64,000 nt of DNA from an uncultured Pelagibacteraceae bacterium (GCA_902544135.1 CACCBF010000004.1:38896-102895); one strand, 5' to 3'; positions 43,440-54,389 are shown, counted from the first letter of the stretch. Notes: generated by a model from the sequence alone, not told the origin. Made by a program: numbers and translations.

Positions 43440-44873
43440 ATGAAAGTTACTGTTGAGAATAAAAAAGGTTTGAACAAGAATGTAAAAGTTTTTGTCGATA
43501 AAAAGACAATGAATGTATACATGGATGAAAAATATGAGGAGATTAAAGGAACTGTTAATCTAAAGGGATTTAGACCTGGTAAGGTACCAAGAGAAATTTT
43601 AAAGAGACAGTTTGGCAAAGCTGTTTTTAGCGAGGTCTTGGACAAAGTCTTGAAGGAGACGTCAACAAAAGCCTTGCAAGAAAATAAAATTAAACCAGCA
43701 GGCCAACCAAAACTAGATCTTAAAACTTATGGTGAAGATAAAGATTTAGAATATATTTTATCTGTTACAGAGCTTCCAAAAGTTGAGCTGAAATCAATAG
43801 AGAATATTAAGTTCGATGAGTATATTGTTAAAATTGATCAAAAGGAAACTGACAAAAGAATAAATGATATTGCTAAAAATCAACCAAACTTTAAAGAAGC
43901 TTCAGAAACAACAAAAGCAAAACAAGGTGACTTAGTTATTTTTGACTATAATGCAACAGTTGATGAAAAAACGTTTAAAGGAGGCGAAGGTAAAAATACT
44001 CAATTAACTTTAGGAAAAGATCTTTTCCTAAAAGGATTTGATCAGCAGTTAATCGGAGTCAAAAAGGGTGATGAAAAAATAGTAGATGCAACGCTTCCTG
44101 AAAATTTTCCAGAGAAAGAACTAATTAACAAAAAAGCAAAATTTAAATGTACAATATCAGCAGTTAAAATTCCCGAAGATGTAAAAATCGATGATCAGTT
44201 TGCCAAAAATTTAGGGGCAAAAGATCTTAATGATCTTAAGTCGTTAATAACAAAACAAATTAATGATGAATACAAAAATTCACTAGATCGGTTGACCAAA
44301 AATCAGATATTGAAAGAAATTGAAAAATTTAAGGTAAGCGAAATCCCAGAGAACTTACTTGAGGATGAAATAAAAATACTTTCTCAAGGTATGTCCGAAG
44401 ATGATGCAAAAAAAAGTAGAAAAAATTTTGAAGAGGTTGCCAAAAAAAGAATTAAGGTAGGATTAGTTTTGAATGAATTTGGTGAGCAAAATCAAATAAA
44501 AGTTACTGAACAAGAATTACAATCTGAAGTCCAAAAACAAATTAGAATGATGCCAGGTCAGGAAAAAATGGTCATGGAATTTTATAAAAAAAACCCAAAC
44601 GCGCTAGCGAGTTTAAGAGGAACGGTGTACGAGGAAAAAATTTTAAATATGATTAAAGAAAAGGCTAAGGCTAACAAAAAAGAAATCTCTAAAGATGAGG
44701 CAGAAAAAATCTTAAAAGAATCTCAAAAACAACAACTCGATCAAGAACTTAAAGATCAAAGAAAACCTGAAAAAAAAGCTGATGTAAAAAAATCAGCAGA
44801 CAATAAATCAAATCCAAAAGTCAAAAAAACTAAAACTGTAGCTAAAAAAACAAAAAAAGTTAGCAAAAAGTAA
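43440..44873 (+). CDS. tig: trigger factor
   Basis: Ribosome-bound chaperone with peptidyl-prolyl isomerase. The ribosome-binding loop GFRPGKVP is at 43-50, the FKBP-like domain spans roughly 155-240 ([20 protein letters not shown]), and the helical C-domain follows. At 477 aa it is longer than typical because of a Lys-rich tail from about 440 ([20 protein letters not shown] and more). Only 10 bases after tRNA-Leu, so the leader may be processed from the tRNA transcript. Heads the tig-clpP-clpX-lon order. Confidence 0.95.
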   Translation: MKVTVENKKGLNKNVKVFVDKKTMNVYMDEKYEEIKGTVNLKGFRPGKVPREILKRQFGKAVFSEVLDKVLKETSTKALQENKIKPAGQPKLDLKTYGEDKDLEYILSVTELPKVELKSIENIKFDEYIVKIDQKETDKRINDIAKNQPNFKEASETTKAKQGDLVIFDYNATVDEKTFKGGEGKNTQLTLGKDLFLKGFDQQLIGVKKGDEKIVDATLPENFPEKELINKKAKFKCTISAVKIPEDVKIDDQFAKNLGAKDLNDLKSLITKQINDEYKNSLDRLTKNQILKEIEKFKVSEIPENLLEDEIKILSQGMSEDDAKKSRKNFEEVAKKRIKVGLVLNEFGEQNQIKVTEQELQSEVQKQIRMMPGQEKMVMEFYKKNPNALASLRGTVYEEKILNMIKEKAKANKKEISKDEAEKILKESQKQQLDQELKDQRKPEKKADVKKSADNKSNPKVKKTKTVAKKTKKVSKK

Positions 44874-44905
44874 TCTCAAGTTGTATAAGTAGAACGAATC
44901 AACTT

Positions 44906-45517
44906 ATGACAAATAAAATATTTGAACAAATGAGCAATCTTGTACCAATGGTTGTTGAACAATCAAATCGAGGTGAGCGAGCGTATGATATTTATTCTAG
45001 GTTATTAAAAGAAAGAATAATTTTTTTAACAGGTCAAATAAATGACAATGTCGCGTCGTTGGTAACCGCACAGTTATTATTTTTAGAGGCTGAGGATCCA
45101 AAAAAAGAAATATATCTATATATAAACAGTCCTGGTGGATTAGTGACAGCAGGTTTAGGAATTTACGATACCATGCAATATGTTAAACCTGATATTTCAA
45201 CTTTATGTATAGGACAAGCAGCTTCAATGGGATCTTTTTTATTGTCTGCAGGAAAAAAAGGTAAAAGATTTTCTTTGCCAAATTCAAGAATAATGGTTCA
45301 TCAACCTTCAGCTGGGTTTCAAGGTCAAGCTACAGATATAGAGATACATGCCAATGAGGTTCTAGCATTAAAAAAAAGATTGAATGAAATATATTCAAAA
45401 CATACAGGTAAAACTGTTGATGAAATTAAAACTGCTTTAGAGAGAGATAATTTTATGACAGCAGAATCTGCAAAGTCTTTTGGTCTAATAGACGAAGTAG
45501 TGGAAAAGAGATCTTAA
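44906..45517 (+). CDS. clpP: ATP-dependent Clp protease proteolytic subunit
   Basis: 203 aa serine protease. Ser107 in GQAASMGS, His132 in MVHQPSAG and Asp181 make the triad. Forms tetradecameric chambers gated by ClpX. The start gives the usual short propeptide-like N-terminus. 32 bases after tig. Confidence 0.97.
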   Translation: MTNKIFEQMSNLVPMVVEQSNRGERAYDIYSRLLKERIIFLTGQINDNVASLVTAQLLFLEAEDPKKEIYLYINSPGGLVTAGLGIYDTMQYVKPDISTLCIGQAASMGSFLLSAGKKGKRFSLPNSRIMVHQPSAGFQGQATDIEIHANEVLALKKRLNEIYSKHTGKTVDEIKTALERDNFMTAESAKSFGLIDEVVEKRS

Positions 45518-45606
45518 AACACAAGATATTGACATAGCAGTATTCCAAACTTGATTACTATGACTTATTTATAATAAGATAAGTTAATTGATTCGTTTAA
45601 AATTTT

Positions 45607-46875
45607 ATGAACACAAATAATAAAAATATTCTTTATTGTTCTTTTTGTGGAAAGAGCCAGCACGAGGTGAGAAAATTAATTGCTGGTCCAACTGTCTTTA
45701 TCTGTGATGAGTGTGTTGAATTATGCATGGACATTATTAAAGAGGAGAGCAAGGACACTTTTGTAAAACATCAAGATGGACTGCCTTCTCCAAAAGAAAT
45801 CTGTTCAGTTTTAGATGATTATGTAATTGGTCAAGGACACGCTAAGAAAGTCTTATCAGTAGCAGTTCATAATCATTACAAAAGATTAAATTATGAGAGT
45901 AAAACAAGTAAAAATGTCGAACTAGCAAAATCAAATATACTTTTAGTTGGCCCAACTGGCTGTGGTAAAACTCTATTAGCACAAACACTTGCAAGAATTC
46001 TTGATGTTCCTTTTACAATGGCAGACGCAACGACATTAACCGAGGCAGGATATGTTGGAGAGGATGTGGAAAATATAATTTTAAAATTATTACAAGCTGC
46101 AGATTACAATGTTGAAAAAGCTCAAAGAGGAATAGTTTATATTGATGAAGTTGACAAAATTAGCAGAAAATCTGAGAACCCTTCAATAACAAGAGATGTA
46201 TCTGGTGAAGGTGTTCAACAAGCTCTATTAAAAATTATGGAAGGGACCATTGCTAGTGTTCCACCGCAGGGTGGAAGAAAACATCCTCAACAAGAATTTT
46301 TGCAAGTTGACACTACAAATATTTTATTTATTTGTGGTGGTGCCTTTGCAGGTTTAGATAAAATTATATCTCAAAGAGATAAAGGCACTTCAATTGGTTT
46401 TGGGGCGGATGTCAAAAACACGCAAGATAAAAAAACAGGTGAGTGGATGAAAGGTTTGGAACCAGAGGATCTACTAAAATATGGTTTAATCCCCGAATTT
46501 ATTGGAAGGTTACCAATGATAGCAACATTAGAAGATCTAGACGAAAAATCTTTAATAAAAATATTACAAGAGCCAAAAAATTCGTTGGTAAAGCAATATC
46601 AAGAACTTTTTAAGCTCGATGGCGCTAAATTGACATTTAAAGATAATGCCTTAAAGGAGATTGCTCTAAAAGCAATAAGAAAAAAAACTGGTGCCAGAGG
46701 TTTGAGATCTATTCTAGAAAATGTACTATTGAAAACAATGTATGACTTACCTAGTCAAGAGAATATTGAAGAGGTAATAATTGATTCTACAACTGTTAAA
46801 GGCCAATCTCAACCAATTATAGTTCACTCAAAAACAGACAATAAATCCAAAACAAATAAGACAACAGCGGCGTAA
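45607..46875 (+). CDS. clpX: ATP-dependent Clp protease ATP-binding subunit ClpX
   Basis: 422 aa AAA+ unfoldase. N-terminal zinc-binding domain with Cys11, 14, 33 and 36; Walker A GPTGCGKT (115-122); Walker [17 protein letters not shown].. and the IGF loop region for ClpP docking around 265 (SIGFGADV). The 89-base gap upstream has TATAAT at 45570-45575 but no good -35 partner, so a separate promoter is uncertain. Confidence 0.97.
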   Translation: MNTNNKNILYCSFCGKSQHEVRKLIAGPTVFICDECVELCMDIIKEESKDTFVKHQDGLPSPKEICSVLDDYVIGQGHAKKVLSVAVHNHYKRLNYESKTSKNVELAKSNILLVGPTGCGKTLLAQTLARILDVPFTMADATTLTEAGYVGEDVENIILKLLQAADYNVEKAQRGIVYIDEVDKISRKSENPSITRDVSGEGVQQALLKIMEGTIASVPPQGGRKHPQQEFLQVDTTNILFICGGAFAGLDKIISQRDKGTSIGFGADVKNTQDKKTGEWMKGLEPEDLLKYGLIPEFIGRLPMIATLEDLDEKSLIKILQEPKNSLVKQYQELFKLDGAKLTFKDNALKEIALKAIRKKTGARGLRSILENVLLKTMYDLPSQENIEEVIIDSTTVKGQSQPIIVHSKTDNKSKTNKTTAA

Positions 46876-46916
46876 TAGCCTTAATAAATAAGAAAAAGGT
46901 ATTGCAAAATAAATTA

Positions 46917-46945
46917 TAATATCCATATTTGCATAATGGATATTA
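46917..46945 (+). promoter_or_regulatory. inverted repeat enclosing the lon start codon
   Basis: TAATATCCAT (46917-46926) and ATGGATATTA (46936-46945) are perfect 10-bp complements around a 9-base loop. The second arm begins with the lon ATG, so the hairpin would hide the start codon in mRNA. It may equally be a DNA operator. Confidence 0.5.
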
Positions 46946-49314
46946 AAATATCATTACCGTTATTACCATTAAGAGATATTGTAGTTTTTCCATCAATGGT
47001 GATTCCTTTGTTTGTAGGAAGAGATAAATCTATATCTGCTTTGAACGAGGTAATGAAAAAAGAAAAAAAGATTATTTTAGTAACTCAAAAAAATTCAGAA
47101 ATTGATGACCCAAAAAAAACTGACATATTTATTTATGGTTGTGAAGGAAGTATTCTACAGCTATTAAAATTACCAGACGGGACTGTTAAAGTTTTAGTTG
47201 AGGGTTTAAAAAGAGTAAAGATTCTAGATTTCAATGATAATGAGAAATTTATTACTTGTGATTATACTCCATACAACGATGTTTTAAATGCAGACGAGGA
47301 TTTATACCCACTTGCAGCGACAGCAGTTAGAAGATTAGAAAAATTAACATCGATCAATAAAAAAATTTCAGGTGAAACTATTAGTAATATTAAACAATTA
47401 AAAGACCCATCTCAAATAGCAGATAATATCGCTTCACATTTAACAGCAACAATTTCAGAAAAACAACAAATCTTTGAGACAATTGATGTTAAAAAAAGAC
47501 TAAATGCAATTATCAAATTGATGGAAAATGAGACCAGTATAATTGGAGTTGAAAAAAGAATTAGAGGGAGAGTTAAAACCCAAATGGAAAAAACTCAAAG
47601 AGAATATTACTTGAATGAGCAATTAAAGGCCATTCAAAAAGAACTTGGTGAGATTGAGGATGGCAAAGATGAGAGCACAAGTTTAAATAAGGCTATTTTA
47701 AAATCTAAAATGCCTAAAGATGTTGAAAAGAAATGTATGCAAGAATTGAAAAAATTAAAAAATATGAGTCCAATGTCTGCTGAAGCCACAGTTGTTAGAA
47801 ACTATTTAGATTGGATGATTGATTTACCATGGCATAAAAAAAGTGAAGTAGATATAGATTTAAAAAAAGCTTTAAACATTCTTGATAAGGATCATTTTGG
47901 ATTGGAGAAAGTTAAAGAGAGAATTATAGAATTTTTAGCTGTTCAAAAAAGAATGGAAAAAATTAAAGGTCCAATTTTGTGTTTAGTTGGTCCTCCAGGT
48001 GTCGGTAAAACTTCACTCGGTAAATCAATTGCAAAAGCTACCAACAGAGAGTTTGTCAGAATGTCAGTTGGTGGAATGAGAGATGAAGCTGAAATAAGGG
48101 GACATAGGAGAACTTACATTGGGTCATTGCCAGGTAAAATTATCCAGATGATGAAAAAAGCTGGAACTAAAAATCCTTTAATTTTATTAGATGAAATAGA
48201 TAAGATTGGAAATGATTACAGAGGGGACCCATCCTCAGCTTTATTAGAAGCTTTAGATCCTGAACAAAATACAACATTTAATGATCATTATCTTGAAGTT
48301 GATTATGATTTGTCAGATGTAATGTTCGTGACAACAGCTAATACATTAAATATTCTACCACCACTTTTAGACAGAATGGAAGTAATAAGACTGGCTGGTT
48401 ATACAGAGGATGAAAAAATTAATATTGCAAATAAATTTCTTCTTCCTAAACAAATTAAAGATAATGGTGTTAAAGAAAATGAAATGAAAATGGATGATGA
48501 TATTATAAAAGAAATAATAAGAAGATATACGCGAGAGTCAGGGGTAAGAAATTTAGAGAGAGAGATATCTAAAGTCGCTAGAAAAGTTGTTAAAAAAGTT
48601 GTTTCTGGAGAGGAAAAAGAAGTTAATGTAAATAATAAAAATTTGTCTGATTTTCTTGGAGTTCCGAAACATAAATTTGGTGAATTAGAAAATGATAACA
48701 AAGTTGGAATTGTTACTGGTTTAGCTTGGACTGAATATGGTGGTGAAATTTTAAAAATTGAAACAGTTACAATGCCAGGAAAGGGCAGAATGCAAATTAC
48801 AGGTAAGCTAGGTGATGTAATGCAGGAGTCGGTTAAAGCTGCCAAATCATTTGTTAGATCCAAATGCTTAGAATATGGAATTATTCCACCATTATTTGAA
48901 AAAAAAGATTTTCATATACATGTACCTGAGGGAGCAACGCCTAAAGATGGCCCATCTGCTGGTATAGCTATGGTAACATCAATTGTTTCATCTATTACTT
49001 CAATTCCAGTAAGAAAAGATGTTGCTATGACTGGCGAGGTAACTCTGACAGGTCAAGTTTTACAAATAGGAGGTTTAAAAGAAAAATTATTAGCAGCACA
49101 TAGAGCTGGAATAAAACAAGTTTTAATTCCAAAAGAAAATGAAAAAGATTTAGTAGATATGCCAAAAAAAATAATTGATGATATTAAAATTACACCAGTT
49201 GAGAACGCTGATGAAGTTTTAAAAATTGCTTTAACTAAAGAACTTAAAAAAACAGAATGGGTTGAGGTTGACATGTCTAAAAAAGATGACAAATCTCAAG
49301 CAAGTATTCAATAG
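46936..49314 (+). CDS. lon: ATP-dependent protease Lon
   Basis: 792 aa. N-terminal LAN domain, AAA+ with Walker A GPPGVGKT (352-359) and DEIDKI Walker B, and C-terminal Ser-Lys protease with Ser674 in DGPSAGIAMVTSI and Lys about 717. Degrades damaged and regulatory proteins. No clear ribosome-binding site is seen; an AAGG run is about 30 bases upstream, and the start codon sits in an inverted repeat. Heat-shock promoter motif not recognised. Confidence 0.97.
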   Translation: MDIKISLPLLPLRDIVVFPSMVIPLFVGRDKSISALNEVMKKEKKIILVTQKNSEIDDPKKTDIFIYGCEGSILQLLKLPDGTVKVLVEGLKRVKILDFNDNEKFITCDYTPYNDVLNADEDLYPLAATAVRRLEKLTSINKKISGETISNIKQLKDPSQIADNIASHLTATISEKQQIFETIDVKKRLNAIIKLMENETSIIGVEKRIRGRVKTQMEKTQREYYLNEQLKAIQKELGEIEDGKDESTSLNKAILKSKMPKDVEKKCMQELKKLKNMSPMSAEATVVRNYLDWMIDLPWHKKSEVDIDLKKALNILDKDHFGLEKVKERIIEFLAVQKRMEKIKGPILCLVGPPGVGKTSLGKSIAKATNREFVRMSVGGMRDEAEIRGHRRTYIGSLPGKIIQMMKKAGTKNPLILLDEIDKIGNDYRGDPSSALLEALDPEQNTTFNDHYLEVDYDLSDVMFVTTANTLNILPPLLDRMEVIRLAGYTEDEKINIANKFLLPKQIKDNGVKENEMKMDDDIIKEIIRRYTRESGVRNLEREISKVARKVVKKVVSGEEKEVNVNNKNLSDFLGVPKHKFGELENDNKVGIVTGLAWTEYGGEILKIETVTMPGKGRMQITGKLGDVMQESVKAAKSFVRSKCLEYGIIPPLFEKKDFHIHVPEGATPKDGPSAGIAMVTSIVSSITSIPVRKDVAMTGEVTLTGQVLQIGGLKEKLLAAHRAGIKQVLIPKENEKDLVDMPKKIIDDIKITPVENADEVLKIALTKELKKTEWVEVDMSKKDDKSQASIQ

Positions 49315-49330
49315 AATAGAAACTGATCTT

Positions 49331-49450
49331 ATGGAATTAATTTTATTTCCTTTAATCATAATAATAGTTTTTTATTATTTGTTTAGACCAACCTCTAAAG
49401 AAGAGGAAGATCATTTTAACTCCAAAAATAATTGGAGAGGTGGATTTTAA
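49331..49450 (+). CDS. tiny single-pass membrane protein, 39 aa (LFRP family copy 2)
   Basis: Follows lon by 16 bases. MELILFPLIIIIVFYYLFRP forms one helix and is followed by TSKEEEDHFNSKNNWRGGF. The post-helix motif matches the 38-aa protein at 30435-30551 (LFRPxSKxExDxxNxKNW), although the two are 19 kb apart and on different strands. The frame is open further upstream to 49262, but that part overlaps lon. Function unknown. Confidence 0.7.
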   Translation: MELILFPLIIIIVFYYLFRPTSKEEEDHFNSKNNWRGGF

Positions 49451-49483
49451 ATATTTTCTCCATTTTTTAACAACTAATAAATC

Positions 49484-49511
49484 TTGACCTTATTAGTCTA
49501 AAAGATATAAA
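49484..49511 (+). promoter_or_regulatory. promoter for tRNA-Val/tRNA-Asp
   Basis: TTGACC (49484-49489) and TATAAA (49506-49511) with a 16-base spacer, 16 bases before tRNA-Val. Confidence 0.65.
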
Positions 49512-49527
49512 TCACTAATTTGGTTTA

Positions 49528-49603
49528 GGGCGGTTAGCTCAGTTGGTAGAGCATCTCGTTTACACCGAGGGGGTCAAAGGTTCGAGTCCTTTACTGCCCA
49601 CCA
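49528..49603 (+). tRNA. tRNA-Val(UAC)
   Basis: Acceptor GGGCGGT pairs with ACTGCCC with one G-U pair; discriminator A and CCA are encoded. The anticodon loop TTTACAC gives TAC (valine). D-arm GCTCAGTTGGTAGAGC and T-arm GGTTCGAGTCC are standard. Confidence 0.97.
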
Positions 49604-49618
49604 AAATGAATCATAAGT

Positions 49619-49695
49619 GGGGGTGTAGCTCAGTTGGTTAGAGCGATCGCCTGTCACGCGATAGGTCGAGGGTTCGAGTCCCTTCACTCCCGCCA
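49619..49695 (+). tRNA. tRNA-Asp(GUC)
   Basis: Acceptor GGGGGTG pairs with CACTCCC with one G-U pair; discriminator G and CCA encoded. Anticodon loop CTGTCAC gives GTC (aspartate). 15 bases after tRNA-Val, so probably one transcript. Confidence 0.97.
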
Positions 49696-49712
49696 CTTAA
49701 ACAAATTAATAT

Positions 49713-49727
49713 TGATAATCGTTATCA
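49713..49727 (+). promoter_or_regulatory. Fur-type iron box upstream of nuoA
   Basis: TGATAATCGTTATCA matches the 7-1-7 Fur consensus TGATAATnATTATCA at all but one defined position. It lies between tRNA-Asp and nuoA and overlaps a possible -35 (TTGATA, 49712-49717), so binding would block transcription of the iron-rich complex I operon or of an unmapped start. Confidence 0.5.
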
Positions 49728-49800
49728 TTTAGGCCATATATTTTAAATAATGTGACCTAACACCACTTCATCTAATGACAAAAAATGATATATATTCATC

Positions 49801-50169
49801 ATGTCTGCGGAATTTTTAAAAGATTATTTGCCTATAATTTTATTTTTAATAATTGCACTTGGTTTGAGTTGTGCGTTTATAGTAATAAATTTTATATTAT
49901 CACCAAAAAACCCAGATCCTGAAAAACTATCAGCTTACGAGTGTGGATTTGAACCTTTTCAAGACTCAAGAATGGAATTTGATGTACGGTTTTATTTAGT
50001 TGCAATACTCTTTATAATTTTCGATTTAGAGATTGCATTTCTTTTTCCGTGGGCAATATCGCTAGGTAATATTGGTTTATTAGGTTTTACATCAATGATG
50101 ATTTTTTTATTCATATTAACTATTGGTTTTATTTATGAGTGGAAAAAAGGTGCATTAGACTGGGAATAA
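49801..50169 (+). CDS. nuoA: NADH-quinone oxidoreductase subunit A
   Basis: 122 aa, three membrane helices. [10 protein letters not shown] and [21 protein letters not shown] (motif [19 protein letters not shown]) are the NuoA signature. First gene of a fourteen-gene complex I operon that runs to nuoN. Start fits the family length; a plausible leader spans 49728-49800. Confidence 0.97.
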   Translation: MSAEFLKDYLPIILFLIIALGLSCAFIVINFILSPKNPDPEKLSAYECGFEPFQDSRMEFDVRFYLVAILFIIFDLEIAFLFPWAISLGNIGLLGFTSMMIFLFILTIGFIYEWKKGALDWE

Positions 50170-50181
50170 TATTTTTATCAA

Positions 50182-50697
50182 ATGAATAACAAGTTAGATC
50201 AAGTACCTGAGGAATTTAAACAACTTGCTAAAGACTTTAGCGATAATGGATTTATAACCACTTCATTAGAAAATTTAGTAAACTGGTCGAGATCAGGATC
50301 ATTGCATTGGATGACATTTGGTTTAGCTTGTTGCGCTGTTGAGATGATGCAAACTGCAATGCCAAGATATGATCTTGAAAGATTTGGAGCAGCTCCAAGA
50401 GGATCGCCAAGGCAATCCGATGTTATGATTGTAGCAGGAACACTAACAAATAAAATGGCTCCAGCATTGAGAAAAGTATATGATCAAATGCCGGAACCAC
50501 GATATGTGATATCGATGGGTAGTTGTGCAAATGGTGGTGGTTATTATCACTATTCATATTCTGTTGTCAGAGGTTGTGACCGTATCGTACCAGTTGATGT
50601 TTATGTACCAGGTTGCCCGCCTTCTGCTGAGGCTTTGTTATACGGTATAATGCAATTACAAAAAAAAATTAGAAACAAGGGGTCCATCAATAGATAA
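50182..50697 (+). CDS. nuoB: NADH-quinone oxidoreductase subunit B
   Basis: 171 aa. Carries the N2 [4Fe-4S] cluster ligands: adjacent cysteines in [11 protein letters not shown], the Cys in MGSCANGGG, and the last in [12 protein letters not shown]. Peripheral arm subunit at the quinone site. 12 bases after nuoA. Confidence 0.98.
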   Translation: MNNKLDQVPEEFKQLAKDFSDNGFITTSLENLVNWSRSGSLHWMTFGLACCAVEMMQTAMPRYDLERFGAAPRGSPRQSDVMIVAGTLTNKMAPALRKVYDQMPEPRYVISMGSCANGGGYYHYSYSVVRGCDRIVPVDVYVPGCPPSAEALLYGIMQLQKKIRNKGSINR

Positions 50698-50698
50698 A

Positions 50699-51304
50699 AT
50701 GAAAAATTTAACTGATTTAGAAAAAAAAATAAATTCTGAACTAACTACAAAAATAAATAAAACTAAAATTAAGCATAACCAAATTTATATTGAAATTGAT
50801 AAAGAGGATTTGATTGATGTTTTACTCTTTGTTAAAACTAATAAAGACACAAAATTTAGACAACTTATAGATATCACAGTCGTAGACTATCCAGATGAAG
50901 TACAAAGATTTAAAATTGTATATTTACTTTTGAGCCACGAGTTTAATCAAAGAATGATATTAAGTTATTTTATCAATGAAAAAGAAGTTATATCTTCTAT
51001 AACATCTATTTTTCCAGCAGCCAATTGGATGGAAAGAGAAGTTTTTGATATGTATGGTGTAAATTTTAAAGACCATCCCGATTTAAGAAGAATACTTACA
51101 GATTATGGTTTTGAAGGTCATCCGTTAAGAAAAGATTTTCCTTTAACTGGTCATATAGAGTCAAGGTATAGCGAGGAACAAAAAAAAGTAATTAACGAGC
51201 CAGTAAAATTAGAACAGAATTATAGAAATTTTGATTATGAAAGTCCATGGGAAGGAACAAAATATATTAAAGAGCAAGTAAACACAGATGACAAAAAAAA
51301 TTAA
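50699..51304 (+). CDS. nuoC: NADH-quinone oxidoreductase subunit C
   Basis: 201 aa, 30-kDa subunit. The signature [21 protein letters not shown] and [20 protein letters not shown] are present. C and D are separate genes, as usual in alphaproteobacteria. It overlaps nuoD by 17 bases. N-terminal 40 residues are Lys/Asn rich. Confidence 0.97.
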   Translation: MKNLTDLEKKINSELTTKINKTKIKHNQIYIEIDKEDLIDVLLFVKTNKDTKFRQLIDITVVDYPDEVQRFKIVYLLLSHEFNQRMILSYFINEKEVISSITSIFPAANWMEREVFDMYGVNFKDHPDLRRILTDYGFEGHPLRKDFPLTGHIESRYSEEQKKVINEPVKLEQNYRNFDYESPWEGTKYIKEQVNTDDKKN

Positions 51305-52463
51305 AAATTTAAATTTGAATTTTGGGCCTCAACATCCCGCAGCTCATGGAGTTTTAAGGCTTATACTTGAATTAGATGGAGAAGTCGTAGAAAAAGCTGA
51401 TCCACATATCGGATTATTACATCGTGGAACAGAAAAACTTATAGAAAATAAAACTTATATGCAAGCCGTACCTTATTTTGATCGTCTCGACTATGTTGCT
51501 CCAATGAATCAAGAACACGCTTTTGCTTTGGCTATTGAAAAAATCTTGGGAATAGATGTGCCCATAAGAGCTCAATATATAAGAGTAATGTTTTGTGAAA
51601 TCGGTAGAATTTTAAGTCATATTTTAAATGTTACAACTCAGGCATTGGATGTTGGTGCTTTAACTCCGTCCTTATGGGGATTTGAGGAAAGAGAAACTTT
51701 AATGACATTTTATGAACGAGCCTCTGGATCTAGGTTACATGCAAATTATTTTAGAGCCGGGGGTGTTCATCAAGATTTGCCAGTCGGGTTAGAGAGAGAC
51801 ATCGCAAAGTTTTGTGAAACTTTCCCAAAAGTCATTAATGATTTAGAAAACCTATTGACTGATAATAGAATATTCAAACAGAGAAATGTAGATATTGGTA
51901 TTGTGACAAAAGATGATGCTCTTGATTATTCATTCAGTGGAGTAATGATAAGGGGCTCAGGTGTTCCATGGGATTTAAGGAAATCACAACCATATGATTG
52001 TTATGATCAATTAGAGTTTAAGATACCTATTGGTAAGAATGGAGATTGCTACGATCGATATTTGTGCAGAATAGAAGAAATGAAAGAAAGTGTTTATATA
52101 ATTAAACAATGTTTAGCAAAGATGGAAAAAGGTCCAATTAAAACTTTTGATGGTAAAATTTCACCGCCATCAAAAAAAGAGATTAAACAATCAATGGAAG
52201 CTTTAATACATCATTTTAAATTATTCACTGAGGGATATAGAGTTCCTGAAGATGAAATATATACAGCAGTAGAAGCTCCCAAAGGTGAGTTTGGAGTATA
52301 TTTAATTTCCGATGGATCTAGTAAACCTTACAAATGTAAAATTAGAGCTCCAGGATTTTCGCATCTTCAATCTATGGATTATTTGATAAAAGGTCATATG
52401 TTGGCAGATGTACCAGCTGTTCTTGGATCTTTAGATATAGTTTTTGGTGAGGTCGATAGATGA
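51288..52463 (+). CDS. nuoD: NADH-quinone oxidoreductase subunit D
   Basis: 391 aa, 49-kDa subunit forming the quinone pocket with NuoB. The N-terminal [20 protein letters not shown] and [14 protein letters not shown] segments are canonical. Overlaps nuoC by 17 and nuoE by 4 bases, suggesting coupled translation. Confidence 0.98.
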   Translation: MTKKIKNLNLNFGPQHPAAHGVLRLILELDGEVVEKADPHIGLLHRGTEKLIENKTYMQAVPYFDRLDYVAPMNQEHAFALAIEKILGIDVPIRAQYIRVMFCEIGRILSHILNVTTQALDVGALTPSLWGFEERETLMTFYERASGSRLHANYFRAGGVHQDLPVGLERDIAKFCETFPKVINDLENLLTDNRIFKQRNVDIGIVTKDDALDYSFSGVMIRGSGVPWDLRKSQPYDCYDQLEFKIPIGKNGDCYDRYLCRIEEMKESVYIIKQCLAKMEKGPIKTFDGKISPPSKKEIKQSMEALIHHFKLFTEGYRVPEDEIYTAVEAPKGEFGVYLISDGSSKPYKCKIRAPGFSHLQSMDYLIKGHMLADVPAVLGSLDIVFGEVDR

Positions 52464-53068
52464 GTTTAAAAAGACCTGCAAAAGAACAACCTGAAAGCTT
52501 CGAATTTAATTCTTCATCTTTAGAAACTGCAAATAAGATTATCACAAAATATCCAAAGGGCAAACAACAAAGTGCTGTGATGGCATTACTTTACATCGCA
52601 CAAAGACAAAATAATAATTGGATACCACTTGCTGCCATGAAATATATAGCAAAAATTTTAGATATGCCCTACATAAAAGTTTATGAGGTTGCAACATTTT
52701 ACAGTATGTATAATTTATCACCGGTCGGTAAGTATTTTGTTCAAGTATGTACAACAACTCCTTGTATGATAAGAGGAGCAAATAAATTAGTAGAAGCATG
52801 TAAAGAAAAGATATCTGAAAATGAGTCTGAGCTTTCACCAGATAAAAGCTGTTCTTGGATGGAAGTTGAGTGTTTGGGAGCTTGTGTTAATGCACCAATG
52901 ATGCAAATTAACGATGAGTATTATGAAGATTTAAATAAAGAAAAAACATTAGAGATTTTAGATAAGATTTTGAAAGGTGATACTCCAAAAGCTGGATCAT
53001 ATAGAGGAAGAGTAAACAATGAGCCAGAGAATAACAGAAAAACACTAATGGAATTTAAAAATGCTTAA
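52460..53068 (+). CDS. nuoE: NADH-quinone oxidoreductase subunit E
   Basis: 202 aa [2Fe-2S] (N1a) subunit. Ligands in [12 protein letters not shown] and [12 protein letters not shown]. The C-terminal tail beyond residue 170 is extended and polar. Overlaps nuoD by 4 bases and nuoF by 8. Confidence 0.97.
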   Translation: MSLKRPAKEQPESFEFNSSSLETANKIITKYPKGKQQSAVMALLYIAQRQNNNWIPLAAMKYIAKILDMPYIKVYEVATFYSMYNLSPVGKYFVQVCTTTPCMIRGANKLVEACKEKISENESELSPDKSCSWMEVECLGACVNAPMMQINDEYYEDLNKEKTLEILDKILKGDTPKAGSYRGRVNNEPENNRKTLMEFKNA

Positions 53069-54389
53069 GGATAAAGATAGAATTTTTCAAAACTTATATA
53101 ATGATTTGGGTTCCGATATAATTTCAGCTCAAAAAAGAGGCGACTGGGTTAATACTAAAGAAATTATAAGTAAAGGAAGAGATTGGATCATTAATGAGGT
53201 TAAAGAGTCTCAACTTAGAGGAAGAGGTGGTGCAGGATTTCCAACAGGTTTAAAATGGTCCTTTGCACCCAAAGAAGTTGGATCACGGCCACATTATTTA
53301 GTGATTAATGCTGATGAGTCAGAACCAGGAACTTGTAAGGATAGAGATATTTTAAGATTTGAACCTCATAAATTAATTGAAGGTTGTTTGATTGCATCCT
53401 TTGCAGTGCAAGCACATGTTTGCTATATTTATATTAGAGGTGAGTATTTCGTTGATGGACAAAAACTTCAAGCTGCTATTGATGAGGCATACGAAAAGAA
53501 ATTAATTGGAAAAAATGCCTCTGGAACTGGATGGGATTTAGATATCTTTATTCATTACGGTGCTGGGGCTTATATTTGTGGTGAAGAAACAGCATTACTA
53601 GAGAGTATTGAGGGAAATAAAGGTCAACCAAGATTAAAACCTCCTTTCCCTGCTTTAGTAGGACTTTATGGTTGTCCAACAATAATCAATAATGTTGAAA
53701 CTATAGCTGTAGTTCCTACTATAATTAGAAGAGGTGGAAAATGGTTTGCATCTTTAGGAAGGGAAAAAAACACAGGTACAAAAATTTTCTGTATTTCTGG
53801 AAACGTTAATTCTCCATGTAATGTTGAAGAGGAAATGAATATTCCTCTTAAGGAATTGATCGAAGTACATGCTGGAGGTGTAGTTGGTGGATGGGATAAC
53901 TTACAAGCAGTAATACCAGGTGGGTCATCAATGCCTCTTATACCAAAAGAAAAATGTGAAACTTTAACAATGGATTTTGACTCATTAGTAGCTGAAAAAA
54001 GTGGATTAGGAACTGCAGGTGTGGTCGTTATCAATAAGGATCAAGATATTATTAAATGTATGGCCAGAATAGCAAGGTTTTATAAACATGAGAGCTGTGG
54101 CCAGTGCACACCATGCAGGGAAGGATCTGGCTGGATGTGGAGAATGCTAGAGAGAATGGCAAAGGGTGAGGCATCAAAAGATGAAATAGAAATGTTAGGA
54201 GATGTAACAAAACAAATAGAGGGACATACTATATGTGCTTTTGGTGAAGGTTCTTCATGGCCAGTTCAAGGGTTACTAAGACACTTTAAAGATGAAATTA
54301 AGAAGAGAAATAAATTTGACCCAATTGTTAAAGAAAATAAAAATATTCCTTATTTGGTCGACCAACATTTACTGGATAAAAATGCTTAA
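53061..54389 (+). CDS. nuoF: NADH-quinone oxidoreductase subunit F
   Basis: 442 aa, NADH- and FMN-binding. [13 protein letters not shown] is the FMN loop; [15 protein letters not shown] and [15 protein letters not shown] (N3 cluster, last Cys in HTICAFGEG) are intact. Overlaps nuoE by 8 bases and nuoG by 8. Confidence 0.98.
   Translation: MLKDKDRIFQNLYNDLGSDIISAQKRGDWVNTKEIISKGRDWIINEVKESQLRGRGGAGFPTGLKWSFAPKEVGSRPHYLVINADESEPGTCKDRDILRFEPHKLIEGCLIASFAVQAHVCYIYIRGEYFVDGQKLQAAIDEAYEKKLIGKNASGTGWDLDIFIHYGAGAYICGEETALLESIEGNKGQPRLKPPFPALVGLYGCPTIINNVETIAVVPTIIRRGGKWFASLGREKNTGTKIFCISGNVNSPCNVEEEMNIPLKELIEVHAGGVVGGWDNLQAVIPGGSSMPLIPKEKCETLTMDFDSLVAEKSGLGTAGVVVINKDQDIIKCMARIARFYKHESCGQCTPCREGSGWMWRMLERMAKGEASKDEIEMLGDVTKQIEGHTICAFGEGSSWPVQGLLRHFKDEIKKRNKFDPIVKENKNIPYLVDQHLLDKNA

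Noticed and set aside
45529..45575. Promoter for clpX from TTGACA (45529) and TATAAT (45570)
   Set aside because: The boxes are 35 bases apart; neither has a partner at 16-18 bases.
54292..54381. 30-residue extension of nuoG
   Set aside because: It is out-of-frame sequence of nuoF and lacks similarity to NuoG.
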